Source of the DNA: Flavobacterium luteolum
GTDB lineage: Bacteria; Bacteroidota; Bacteroidia; Flavobacteriales; Flavobacteriaceae
Assembly: GCF_027111275.1 (NCBI RefSeq)
Contig: NZ_CP114286.1
Coordinates: forward strand, 3,520,501-3,584,500
DNA length: 64,000 nt
Direction: 5' to 3'
Of the stretch, positions 36,400 through 44,176 are shown piece after piece (the stretch's first letter is position 1; each line of letters starts with the position of its first letter). The translations under genes and the position numbers were made by a program. The notes under the pieces are model-generated. The model searched no databases. It was given only the letters and a program-made list of their open reading frames with translations, and was not told the origin of the DNA.

Positions 36400-37518
36400 A
36401 TGGCTGATAGAAAATCAGGGGTTTTTCAGATAAAGACCGAAAATCTAATTTTAGATCAATTTAATCCAAGACTGTACGGAGAAACTGCGACAGAATCTCA
36501 GGATCAGATTATGACTAAAATTTACCAAAAGGAATCTATAGATGAACTAGCTAGTTCATTGGCTGTAAATGGCTATTTCCAGGAAGAGCCAATAATTGTA
36601 GTTCCAGAAAATCAAAATGATTTCGATACGATTGATCAAACAAATATAGATAATTTTAAATATATTGTAATTGAAGGGAATAGACGTACTACGTCTGTTA
36701 AACTTTTACTTAATACAGCTAATACTATTGTTGATACTGATTTTCCAAAAATTCGTGATGGAATAGACCTTAAGCAGATTCCTGCAATTATTTATAAAAA
36801 TAGAGATGATGTTGATACATATCTTAGTGTAAGACATATTGCAGGGAATAGAAAGTGGGATGCTTTTGCAAAAGCCAAATACATCTTTGAAAAGGTTAAT
36901 AAAATAAATGTAGTAACACAGGACGTTTCTAAAGCGATTGAGATTCTTTCAACTCAAATTGGTGACAAAAATAATGTTGTCAAAAAATATTATATTTATT
37001 TCAAAGTCTTTCAGCAGATTGAAGATGATGTTTTGACTTATTCCAGCAGACATATTAAAGATCGTTTTTCATTATTAGAAGTATCTCTAGCATCGGGAAA
37101 TACTACTATTGCAAATTATATTGGATTACCTCCATTTAGAAAGATTAATTTAGAAGATGATCTTATTAAGCAGGATAAAGTTGATGAATTAAAGAACGTT
37201 ACAGAATGGATTTTCGGAACGGACGATCAAGGTAACAATAGCCTTATAAGTGATTCAAGACTTATTAGTTCAGTTTTAAAGCCAATTTTAGCAAACAAAG
37301 AAGCAATAGATCATTTAGTAACATATAAAGACTTAGATGGAGCATATCAGCTAACAGGAGGCGAAGAACAGCTTGTTATTGGAAATATTAACAAATCAAG
37401 AAAATTACTATATAATATTTTAGGTAAAGTACCCAAGTATAAGCAGAATAAAGAATTCCTTGGTGCTTTTGAAGAATTATTAGGCAGTATTGATTCAATT
37501 AAAAAATTAATGGAATGA
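36400..37518 (+). CDS. ParB/sulfiredoxin-like N-terminal domain protein
   Basis: 372 aa. Residues ~10-110 look like a ParB/Srx fold: ENLILDQFNPRLYG (conserved N-P-R), SIDELASSLAVNGYF (box I helix), EEPIIVV, then YIVIEGNRRTTSVKLL (box II, G-N-R-R). This fold binds nucleotides (CTP in ParB) or hydrolyses DNA phosphates in some families. The C-terminal 250 residues are unassigned, mostly helical. It is translationally coupled to the next gene by an ATGA overlap at 37515. A ParB-like member is not part of the standard MORC-Z1 set, so it may be an additional DNA-binding or NTPase-switch subunit specific to this system. Confidence 0.72.
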   Translation: MADRKSGVFQIKTENLILDQFNPRLYGETATESQDQIMTKIYQKESIDELASSLAVNGYFQEEPIIVVPENQNDFDTIDQTNIDNFKYIVIEGNRRTTSVKLLLNTANTIVDTDFPKIRDGIDLKQIPAIIYKNRDDVDTYLSVRHIAGNRKWDAFAKAKYIFEKVNKINVVTQDVSKAIEILSTQIGDKNNVVKKYYIYFKVFQQIEDDVLTYSSRHIKDRFSLLEVSLASGNTTIANYIGLPPFRKINLEDDLIKQDKVDELKNVTEWIFGTDDQGNNSLISDSRLISSVLKPILANKEAIDHLVTYKDLDGAYQLTGGEEQLVIGNINKSRKLLYNILGKVPKYKQNKEFLGAFEELLGSIDSIKKLME

Positions 37519-38324
37519 GTTTGACTTTTCCTTCACTCGTTTCTTCTGATAATAAAGTAAACTCCTATTGCAATTTCATTGAATACAGTGCATTTTGTGA
37601 TGGGGATATTTTATTTGATGAATTCGACACTGATGATAACGGATTGCAATTAGCTGATATAATAGGTGAACTAACTAGAAGACTTGATTTGTATGGAGAC
37701 ATTTTTGTACCATATGAAATCAAGAAAGATAGTATTGAGAGTTTGCTACCAGACAAAGAAAATTATCTGCATTATTTTTATTGTTTGTATTACGCATTAC
37801 AAGGAGGCAGTTTTCCAGTTTATATAACTAATATTTTTGAACAAATTACAGATAATAGCCTTAAAAATTATTTTGGCACAACTAATAGCGAAATAACATC
37901 AATAGGTCAAAATACAGGTAATTTAAGAGGATCAATAGATTCTATTAGAATTGCTTTAAAGGAAGTAAAAGGTAATTATGATGTGATTGCACCCCAAGCA
38001 AAAGATGGGGGTATTGATATAGTTACTTATAAACCTCTCGATGATAGAGGTAATCAGATTGTATGTTTAACTGATGCCACTATTGGTAAAAACTGGAAAA
38101 CTTCAAAATCGGTAATTACTAAATTAAATTATTGGACTGATTACATTCTTTTTAAAGTTTGTCCAATTACTTGTCTGTCTATAGTTCACATTGTCGATGA
38201 AGCTGAATTTTATCAAGCATCAAGAAACAATGGCTTAATTTTCGATAGAACCCGTATAATGAAATATTATACATCTGATAACACTCTTAAAACTAGCTTA
38301 ACAGCTTGGCATGCAACATTATGA
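37515..38324 (+). CDS. Putative restriction-endonuclease-like protein
   Basis: 269 aa. The conserved-looking segment APQAKDGGIDIVTYKP (residues ~157-172), then GNQIVCLTDATIGKNW, resembles the active-site strands of a PD-(D/E)XK-like group found beside methyltransferases ('...AKDGG.D(I/V)V...G...L..Q...G..W'). In that group a Gln/Cys usually stands where this protein has L-T-D-A-T, so the site may be altered. No export signal. Linked by ATGA overlaps to both the ParB-like gene and the downstream methyltransferase. The gene position directly before a C5-methyltransferase is that of a restriction endonuclease. Confidence 0.6.
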   Translation: MSLTFPSLVSSDNKVNSYCNFIEYSAFCDGDILFDEFDTDDNGLQLADIIGELTRRLDLYGDIFVPYEIKKDSIESLLPDKENYLHYFYCLYYALQGGSFPVYITNIFEQITDNSLKNYFGTTNSEITSIGQNTGNLRGSIDSIRIALKEVKGNYDVIAPQAKDGGIDIVTYKPLDDRGNQIVCLTDATIGKNWKTSKSVITKLNYWTDYILFKVCPITCLSIVHIVDEAEFYQASRNNGLIFDRTRIMKYYTSDNTLKTSLTAWHATL

Positions 38325-39634
38325 GATTCATTGATTTATTTGCGGGTATTGGCGGATTTCATCAGGCTCTTTCTAATTTAGGGCACGAATGCGTGTTTGC
38401 AAGTGAAAAAAAAGAGCATCTTGCAAAACTTTATGAGCTAAATTATAACATTGTCCCTAATAGAAACATACGGGATGTTAATCCTTCAGAAATTCCAGAC
38501 CACGATATTTTGTGTGCCGGATTCCCATGCCAGCCATTTTCTAAAGCTGGGAATATGCAGGGACTACAAGACGAAAATAATGGTAGTTTTTTCGATATCA
38601 TTATCGAAATATTGCAAGAGAAAAATCCAACATATTTTATCTTAGAAAACGTAAGGAATATTGAATCACATGATGATTTTAAAACTTGGGATTATATTTC
38701 AGAAAGTCTGATCGGACTAGGATATAATATTAGTAAAAATGTGATGTCACCACACCAATACAATATTCCCCAGCATAGGGAAAGGTTGTTTATCATAGGT
38801 TCACGTCTGCCAATTGATAATTTTGAATGGCCTCCTAAAGTGGAGCTAACTAATACTGTTCGAAATTTTCTCCATTCAGAAAATGCAAAATTAGTGGAGG
38901 AAGACCGAATGGATGTTATCGATATCTGGCAGGATTTTATCAATATACTGCCGACAGATAAAAGTTTACCAGGCTTTCCAATTTGGTCCATGGAATTTGG
39001 AGCGACTTATCCAACTGAAGTGCCAATAAGTGAATTATCTAATGAAGAATTAGAAAAATATAAAGGAAGTTACGGTGTTCCATTAAAGGGACTTTCTTAT
39101 GAAGAAAAAATAAAAAACTTGCCAGGATATGCTGTAAAGAACAAAGGAAGACTTGTATATCCTGACTGGAAAATCCGATGGATAAATAATAATAGAGAAC
39201 TTTTTATTAAAAACAAAAGGGAGCTAGTACCTATTGTTAAAAAACTAAAGAAGCTTACCAATAAGAGCTGGCAAAAATTTGAATGGAACTGTGGTGATGT
39301 AGATAGAAATATCAGAGAACATATAATTCAGTTCCGGGCTTCTGGAGTGAGAATTAAAAAGGCTGATTTTTTCCCATCTCTGGTAACTGTAAGTACACAG
39401 ATACCAATAATAGGATGGGAGAATAGATATCTGACGCCTGAGGAAGGAGCAAGGATACAATCATTTGAGAATATTACTTTTCCTGAAAATATTACAACCT
39501 GTTTTGGTGCGCTTGGGAATGCAGTAAATGTTAAACTGGTAAATTTAATCGCTGCAAATCTGCTGCCACCAGTTGAAGAAAATCAAGTTGAAATTTATTT
39601 AAATCAGCATATTGAACTTAGAAATGCTTTGTAA
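38321..39634 (+). CDS. DNA (cytosine-5) methyltransferase
   Basis: 437 aa from the ATG at 38321, which forms an ATGA overlap with the preceding gene; an in-frame ATG at 38306 is less likely. All C5-methyltransferase motifs are visible: I (DLFAGIGGFHQAL), IV with catalytic Cys70 (GFPCQPFSKAG), VI (ENVRN, ~109), VIII (QHRERLFIIG) and X (FGALGNAVNVKL). The stretch between VIII and IX (about residues 170-330) is the target-recognition domain. It would methylate host DNA at a specific sequence so that the partner nucleases spare it. It is the last gene of the defence operon. Its recognition sequence cannot be read from the protein. Confidence 0.94.
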   Translation: MRFIDLFAGIGGFHQALSNLGHECVFASEKKEHLAKLYELNYNIVPNRNIRDVNPSEIPDHDILCAGFPCQPFSKAGNMQGLQDENNGSFFDIIIEILQEKNPTYFILENVRNIESHDDFKTWDYISESLIGLGYNISKNVMSPHQYNIPQHRERLFIIGSRLPIDNFEWPPKVELTNTVRNFLHSENAKLVEEDRMDVIDIWQDFINILPTDKSLPGFPIWSMEFGATYPTEVPISELSNEELEKYKGSYGVPLKGLSYEEKIKNLPGYAVKNKGRLVYPDWKIRWINNNRELFIKNKRELVPIVKKLKKLTNKSWQKFEWNCGDVDRNIREHIIQFRASGVRIKKADFFPSLVTVSTQIPIIGWENRYLTPEEGARIQSFENITFPENITTCFGALGNAVNVKLVNLIAANLLPPVEENQVEIYLNQHIELRNAL

Positions 39635-39776
39635 TTATAAATGTTTCAGGGAGGTGCTTGAAAAATAGTATAATAGCGTACAGGACGAAAAAACACTGCA
39701 GTTAATAAAAGAATCAGGTTGCTAAAAAATATTTTTCTTTAACCTGCTTCAAGAAAGCAATTAAAGCAGCGAGTGA

Positions 39777-41765
39777 CTATTTTTTCTTTTTGATAATTAA
39801 ATGTGACAGAGCAGGGTCATGGATAAGACGTTCCATTTCTGAATTAACAATTTCGGATATATCTTCTTTTATCTGAAGATAATTGCGTTCAATCATTGTG
39901 TTGTTTATAATACGTACAGGGCTGATTCCCTGATATGAGTTTTCTTCTTTTTTAAGCTGCCCGTGATTATTGATTATTTCCGAATGAAATGTTTTGAGTT
40001 CTATTTTACAGTCGGGATTATCGGCAGTTATGCCTACAAATTCACCTGAACTTAAACAGGAAATTTTAGAAGCAGGCACTGCAGCTTCCAACTGTTTTGA
40101 TCTGCTGATTGATGTATCCGAGCTGTTTATGGAAATACTCTCGCGGTCTTGCATTATTTTTCCAAAACGTTCGGAGAGCTGTTTAGCCGTATCTCCGCTT
40201 ACCTGTCCTGAGACAATATTTCCAACTATGTTAACAATTACATCCGCCTGTTCGCGGCCGTAATCCTTGCGCAGCTGGCTGAAGTCCTGAATCCCCAAAC
40301 AGGTGCTTACTTTATTGCTTCGGGCTGTAGCTATAAGACTGTCCATATTATTGAGGTATATTGTCGGGAATTCATCAAATATGAGACTGCTTTTAATTCT
40401 GTCTTTCTGGTTTATCTGCTTGATCAGCCTGCTGACATAAAGCGAGAGAACGGCGCCATAGGTCTGAATTTTAAGCGGGTTGTTTCCCATGCAGACAATC
40501 TTTGGATCTTCAGGATTATTGATATCAAGTGTGAAGTCATTTCCAGAGAGCACATAGTAAAGCTGTGCGCTGGAAAGCCTTGCCATTGATATCTTAGCTG
40601 AGGCTATCTGACCCTCCAGCTGCTCCATAACATTCTGAAGATAGGCACTGACAAATGGATCTATCAGAATCTCTATTTCTTTTTGAGTTCTCAGCAATGT
40701 GAAAAGACTGTTGTATTCAACCTGCATCAACTCAATTACATGAGGCAGGGTGCAGAACTCCCCGTTATTGTATTTACGCAGATACCATATTACAGCAGTA
40801 AGAAAATTGATAGGAGATTCAACGAAAAAGTCTCCCTGCTTTTTTATCCATTCACGGTTTAATCCCAGAAGAATAGTGCGTGCTGATTCAGCTGCATCTG
40901 TTATGTCCTCCATTGATTTTGGGTCAAGGGGATTGCATCTGTGCGTACGGCTCAGGTCATCAAAGTTAATGACATAGAATTTCGGTTCAACTTTGTATAA
41001 ATGTTTGTTCTCAAGCCAAGTATTATAGGCTATTATGCTGAGGTCATCAAACTTAAAGTCATATACAAACATTGAGAAACCTTTGCGTATGTGCTGGGTT
41101 ATGATATGACGGATCACGAAATAGGATTTTCCGGAGCCCGGGGTTCCTACAACTAAGATTCCCCGAAAAGGATTTATGACATTGATCCAGCTTTTTCGTA
41201 CTTTGTTTTTTAAATTATATTGTGCCGGCAGGTTAATGGAATATTCATTTTCAAGAAGCCTTTCTTCCTGCGGGAATGTTTCATTTTCCCTGTTGAAAAT
41301 GTCCTTACGGCTGAGATTTCTTCTTATGATTCTAGAAAGCAGTGTTCCTCCTGACAGCAGGAGAAGATATCCAGCAGAAGTGCACAGCATATAGAGAAGC
41401 AGTTTATTTTCCGCAGTGGAATGCATGATCAGAAAAAAGTAACTCAAAAAATAAGCCATAAGCCCTAAAGCAATATAGCAAAAAGCAGTTTTGAAGCCCA
41501 GCTTTTCATTTTTTCTGCCCTTTGCCCCAAGAAGGGAAATGCATAAAAATCCCAAAGAAAACAGTTTGGATAAATGAAAATAATCAAAAAGTCCCGTACG
41601 AAAAATATTGGCTAATATTTTATCTGCAAAACTGCCTGCAAGTCCCCATATTTTAAACGCATTATATCCGTAATAATAGAAATGAAGACCTAACAATATA
41701 ATGCTGATAAGCCTTGTCATATCCAAAATTTTTCTAAGCGCCTGTTCATTTTCACCTGTCTGCAT
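39777..41765 (-). CDS. mobC: Type IV coupling protein (MobC/TraG-like VirD4 family)
   Basis: 662 aa. The N-terminal ~160 residues hold several transmembrane helices (residues ~10-30, 65-85, 95-115, 130-150). The cytoplasmic part carries Walker A VVGTPGSGKSYFVI (about residue 205), a FDEFPTIYLNNMD Walker B and the GIQDFSQLRKDYG motif. These are the hallmarks of Bacteroidota coupling proteins that link the relaxosome to the conjugation channel. It follows the relaxase gene by 16 nt, in the conserved order mobA-mobB-mobC. The naming follows the usual Bacteroidota convention, where mobC is the coupling protein. Confidence 0.92.
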   Translation of the reverse strand: MQTGENEQALRKILDMTRLISIILLGLHFYYYGYNAFKIWGLAGSFADKILANIFRTGLFDYFHLSKLFSLGFLCISLLGAKGRKNEKLGFKTAFCYIALGLMAYFLSYFFLIMHSTAENKLLLYMLCTSAGYLLLLSGGTLLSRIIRRNLSRKDIFNRENETFPQEERLLENEYSINLPAQYNLKNKVRKSWINVINPFRGILVVGTPGSGKSYFVIRHIITQHIRKGFSMFVYDFKFDDLSIIAYNTWLENKHLYKVEPKFYVINFDDLSRTHRCNPLDPKSMEDITDAAESARTILLGLNREWIKKQGDFFVESPINFLTAVIWYLRKYNNGEFCTLPHVIELMQVEYNSLFTLLRTQKEIEILIDPFVSAYLQNVMEQLEGQIASAKISMARLSSAQLYYVLSGNDFTLDINNPEDPKIVCMGNNPLKIQTYGAVLSLYVSRLIKQINQKDRIKSSLIFDEFPTIYLNNMDSLIATARSNKVSTCLGIQDFSQLRKDYGREQADVIVNIVGNIVSGQVSGDTAKQLSERFGKIMQDRESISINSSDTSISRSKQLEAAVPASKISCLSSGEFVGITADNPDCKIELKTFHSEIINNHGQLKKEENSYQGISPVRIINNTMIERNYLQIKEDISEIVNSEMERLIHDPALSHLIIKKKK

Positions 41766-41781
41766 AGTCTTAGTTTTTTAG

Positions 41782-43047
41782 TTAATAATCGGACTGTCCT
41801 TTTCCTTTTTTTCGTTTCTTTTTTCTTTTTAGCTGAGAGGGAATAAAATCAGCTGAAAACTCGGGCTGGAGCACCGAGTCAATTATCTTCTGGAACTCGC
41901 CAGCAGAAATAAATGAAGACTGAGATTGTTTATTTTTTAATGTATTATCCTCAAGAATTTTAACGGCGGTTCTACCAGTGTTAAAACCTTTGAGACCGCA
42001 TTGTTCTTCTATGCCAGAAGCTGAGTAAGTTTTTCCTAGAGAGCTTCCGTTAAAAACACATTTTGTTTTATGGTCTATATAGGTTAAGCCATAAAGGATC
42101 CCCTGTTTATTTCTTCGTTCAGCAGTTTTGATTCCATCTCGCATCAGAATTCTGTCAAGATCCGAAACTGACTTAATACTGTTCTGCATAAAGGCGAGAT
42201 CAACCGCATTTTTTACTCTTTTTAAATGCGGATTCCGGCCTGTATTATTTAGAGCAAATTTTAATTCCAGATAGGCAAGGGTAGGTTTCATATAAAAGCT
42301 GCTGGCTTTTAAGGGAACACCCACAGGCTGTTTTTTATCGTTCAGAATCTGGTAAGCCAGACCTTTATGGAGAAACATTTTTGAATCTTTACTGCCCTGC
42401 ACAGCGGTAACGTTATAAAGATTCAGCACTGCATTTAATTCTCCTACAGTGGTATATTTATAATTGGGAATCACTGCGTTTAATACAGCAGCAATTGCTT
42501 TTTTAGCTTCAGCTGTTCCATATTCGACCACACTGTTTCTGGCAGGTTTTATATTGAGGATCTTTTCCTTTTGGCCTTGCTGTGCAGGAACCAGATTGAA
42601 TGCCTTTTCAATTTCTTTACGGGCTGTTTCAGATTGGTTCTTGCCTATGTTCTGCATATCAATTCTCTTTCCGTCGGACTTCACTTTTACAGACACTATA
42701 TGGATGTGCGGATGTCCTGCATCATGATGCTTATATACCAAGTAAGGCTGGGATCCGAATCCGATTTTTTCCATATACGATTTCGCAATTTCCATCAGCT
42801 TTTCCTTTGAAATATTGCTTTCAGAGGAATCGAAATTGAGTGAGATGTGGACACTTCCGCGCTTGACATTTGTATTTAATTCGAGTTGTTTTAACAGCAG
42901 TTTTAGTCTGAAATCTTTCGAAATATCAGAAGCATTTATAGGATAATTTCCTTCTCCTATGAGTTCTGCTTTTCCTGCTTCCATTTTATTTTCATTATAA
43001 TTGAAAATGCTTCTGACTGATGACCCCGTGTTTATGATTGCAACCAT
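41782..43047 (-). CDS. mobB: Relaxase (MobA/VirD2-type, MobB in Bacteroidota)
   Basis: 421 aa. The N-terminal relaxase domain has a candidate nicking Tyr17 (SIFNYNENK) and the three-His metal motif HHDAGHPHIHIV (His107/108, His112/114/116). The C-terminal half is Lys-rich, ending in KRKKKRKKGK, which fits a DNA-binding tail. It nicks oriT and carries the transferred strand to the coupling protein. Start overlaps the end of mobA by 16 nt (43032-43047), indicating coupled translation. The origin it acts on is probably the hairpin cluster at 43496-43582, upstream of mobA. Confidence 0.92.
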   Translation of the reverse strand: MVAIINTGSSVRSIFNYNENKMEAGKAELIGEGNYPINASDISKDFRLKLLLKQLELNTNVKRGSVHISLNFDSSESNISKEKLMEIAKSYMEKIGFGSQPYLVYKHHDAGHPHIHIVSVKVKSDGKRIDMQNIGKNQSETARKEIEKAFNLVPAQQGQKEKILNIKPARNSVVEYGTAEAKKAIAAVLNAVIPNYKYTTVGELNAVLNLYNVTAVQGSKDSKMFLHKGLAYQILNDKKQPVGVPLKASSFYMKPTLAYLELKFALNNTGRNPHLKRVKNAVDLAFMQNSIKSVSDLDRILMRDGIKTAERRNKQGILYGLTYIDHKTKCVFNGSSLGKTYSASGIEEQCGLKGFNTGRTAVKILEDNTLKNKQSQSSFISAGEFQKIIDSVLQPEFSADFIPSQLKRKKKRKKGKGQSDY

Positions 43048-43427
43048 TTTTCAGCAATATTTTTAATAGTCAATTTTATTTCTTCAATAGAATCGAACAG
43101 TTTTTTTTTATCTGTTTCAAAACTCAGAATCCACATTTTGAAATCAGAAATCTGTGAAAGCGAGTGCAGTTTTTTCACTGTCTGATTAAAATTGTTTCCA
43201 ATGGGATTCAGCACTGTTCTGAGCCTTGTTAATTCGGATATTAAATCATCAAGAGATTCGTTTCTGTATTTTAAAACAACAGGTTTTTGGAGCAGATTTT
43301 TTCGGGCAAAATCACTCAGTTTTGGGCAGAGCGACTCTGCAAAATATTTCTGAAGGATTTTATATTCCTGCTCACTTAGCCTTAAATGAAGCCATCTGTT
43401 TCTGTTTTTTTTCTCGTCTTTCATCAT
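43032..43427 (-). CDS. mobA: Relaxosome accessory protein (MobA-type)
   Basis: 131 aa. The N-terminus WLHLRLSEQEYKILQKYF looks like a ribbon-helix-helix DNA-binding motif of the MobC/relaxosome-accessory family. The middle (LTRLRTVLNPIGNNFNQTVKKLH) is the conserved 'L..IG.NLNQ' helix of this family, and the rest is helical. It should bind near oriT and help the relaxase melt DNA. It is the first gene of mobA-mobB-mobC. A second in-frame Met follows the first. Confidence 0.85.
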   Translation of the reverse strand: MMKDEKKNRNRWLHLRLSEQEYKILQKYFAESLCPKLSDFARKNLLQKPVVLKYRNESLDDLISELTRLRTVLNPIGNNFNQTVKKLHSLSQISDFKMWILSFETDKKKLFDSIEEIKLTIKNIAEKWLQS

Positions 43428-43715
43428 TTTTCCTTTTCATTCGACATTATAAATCTTCCAGTTTTCACTGCCAACGAGTTCCGAGTAGAGAGGCAGCAAG
43501 ATATCGGTTGTGATACAACCGGACATCTTGCAGATTGCAGGAACGTGGCAATCTTTATGAGTCTGAATAAAAAACTCAGACTGCATTCAAATACTCAAAC
43601 GAATGTATAAAGGAAAAACCAATGCATCCCATCATAGGTAAATTTTGCTTATGATGCTTAAAGCTGTCATAGCTACCTTTAGACTTTGATTTATTAATTT
43701 AAAAATGCTGAAATT
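43428..43715. other. Divergent region between mobA and the 97-aa gene
   Basis: About 290 bp without a gene, containing the oriT-like hairpin cluster at 43496-43582 and, to its right, AT-rich sequence. No exact TAnnTTTG match on either strand. Confidence 0.55.
43496..43582. other. Candidate origin of transfer (oriT): three consecutive hairpins
   Basis: Inverted repeats follow one another. The first is GCAAGAT...ATCTTGC (43496-43531) enclosing CGGTTGT/ACAACCG. The second is AGATTGC...GCAATCT (43532-43554). The third is AGTCTGA...TCAGACT (43560-43582). They lie 70-155 bp upstream of mobA, divergent from the next gene, where Bacteroidota oriTs are usually found. The nick site is not identified. 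Confidence 0.55.
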
Positions 43716-44009
43716 ATGAGTGCAAAGAATTATGCAGCCAAGGTGTTTGATACTGTATTGAGCATCCCTGGAATGAGTGAGCCGGTGAAGATTGATCTGA
43801 AAATTTCACGCAAAAATGTACTGCTTTTATCCCACTTTATTGAGAGAGGATTGCTGCTGGAAAAAGATGAAGGAAGTATAATGGGAAGCATAGCAGAGGA
43901 GGAACTGGCAGAGCTTAAAAATGTCTCGCAGGAATGTCTTCAGAAGGCTGGACTTGTGGAACTCAATCAAAAGCTTTCGTCTTTTATGGAAGATGTAAAT
44001 CATAAGTAA
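43716..44009 (+). CDS. Small conserved mobile-element protein, unknown function
   Basis: 97 aa, cytoplasmic. It is helical with a short N-terminal beta segment (FDTVLSIPGMSEPVKIDLKISRK) and a Glu/Lys-rich C-terminal helix. I do not recognise a named family, but small genes of this type are commonly found divergent from mobA in Bacteroidota elements. A terminator hairpin follows at 44031-44066, supporting it as a single-gene transcript. Confidence 0.6.
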   Translation: MSAKNYAAKVFDTVLSIPGMSEPVKIDLKISRKNVLLLSHFIERGLLLEKDEGSIMGSIAEEELAELKNVSQECLQKAGLVELNQKLSSFMEDVNHK

Positions 44010-44030
44010 AGAGAAGACTTAGAAAGTGTA

Positions 44031-44066
44031 AATGCTTTATAGATTTTTAATCTGTAAAGCATTTTT
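44031..44066 (+). terminator. Rho-independent terminator
   Basis: AATGCTTTATAGATT pairs with AATCTGTAAAGCATT (two mismatches) with a 3-nt loop, followed by TTTATT. Confidence 0.75.
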
Positions 44067-44089
44067 ATTGCAAATTTCGAGTAGGAAAA

Positions 44090-44128
44090 TTGGCGTGTTT
44101 TTGATGTTTTTTGGCGTGTTTTTGATGT
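44090..44128 (+). repeat. 18-bp direct repeat with 21-bp period upstream of a promoter
   Basis: TTGGCGTGTTTTTGATGT at 44090-44107 and again at 44111-44128. The 21-bp spacing is two helical turns, and the array ends about 22 bp before the -7 element at 44151. This is the expected layout for an activator site, e.g. of an AraC-type regulator. Confidence 0.6.
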
Positions 44129-44150
44129 GTTTTCTTTCAATTGTCTGATT

Positions 44151-44158
44151 TATATTTG
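44151..44158 (+). promoter_or_regulatory. Promoter -7 element of the MauE-like gene
   Basis: TATATTTG, exact TAnnTTTG, 18 nt before the ATG at 44177. No good -33 TTG at the right distance; the direct repeats occupy that place, suggesting dependence on an activator. Confidence 0.5.
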
Positions 44159-44176
44159 TCCTATGTTTTTTAATAA

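Noticed and set aside
39715..39745. Possible terminator (CAGGTT/AACCTG) between the methyltransferase and mobC
   Set aside because: 6-bp stem with an ~18-nt loop and no clear T-run; too weak to call.
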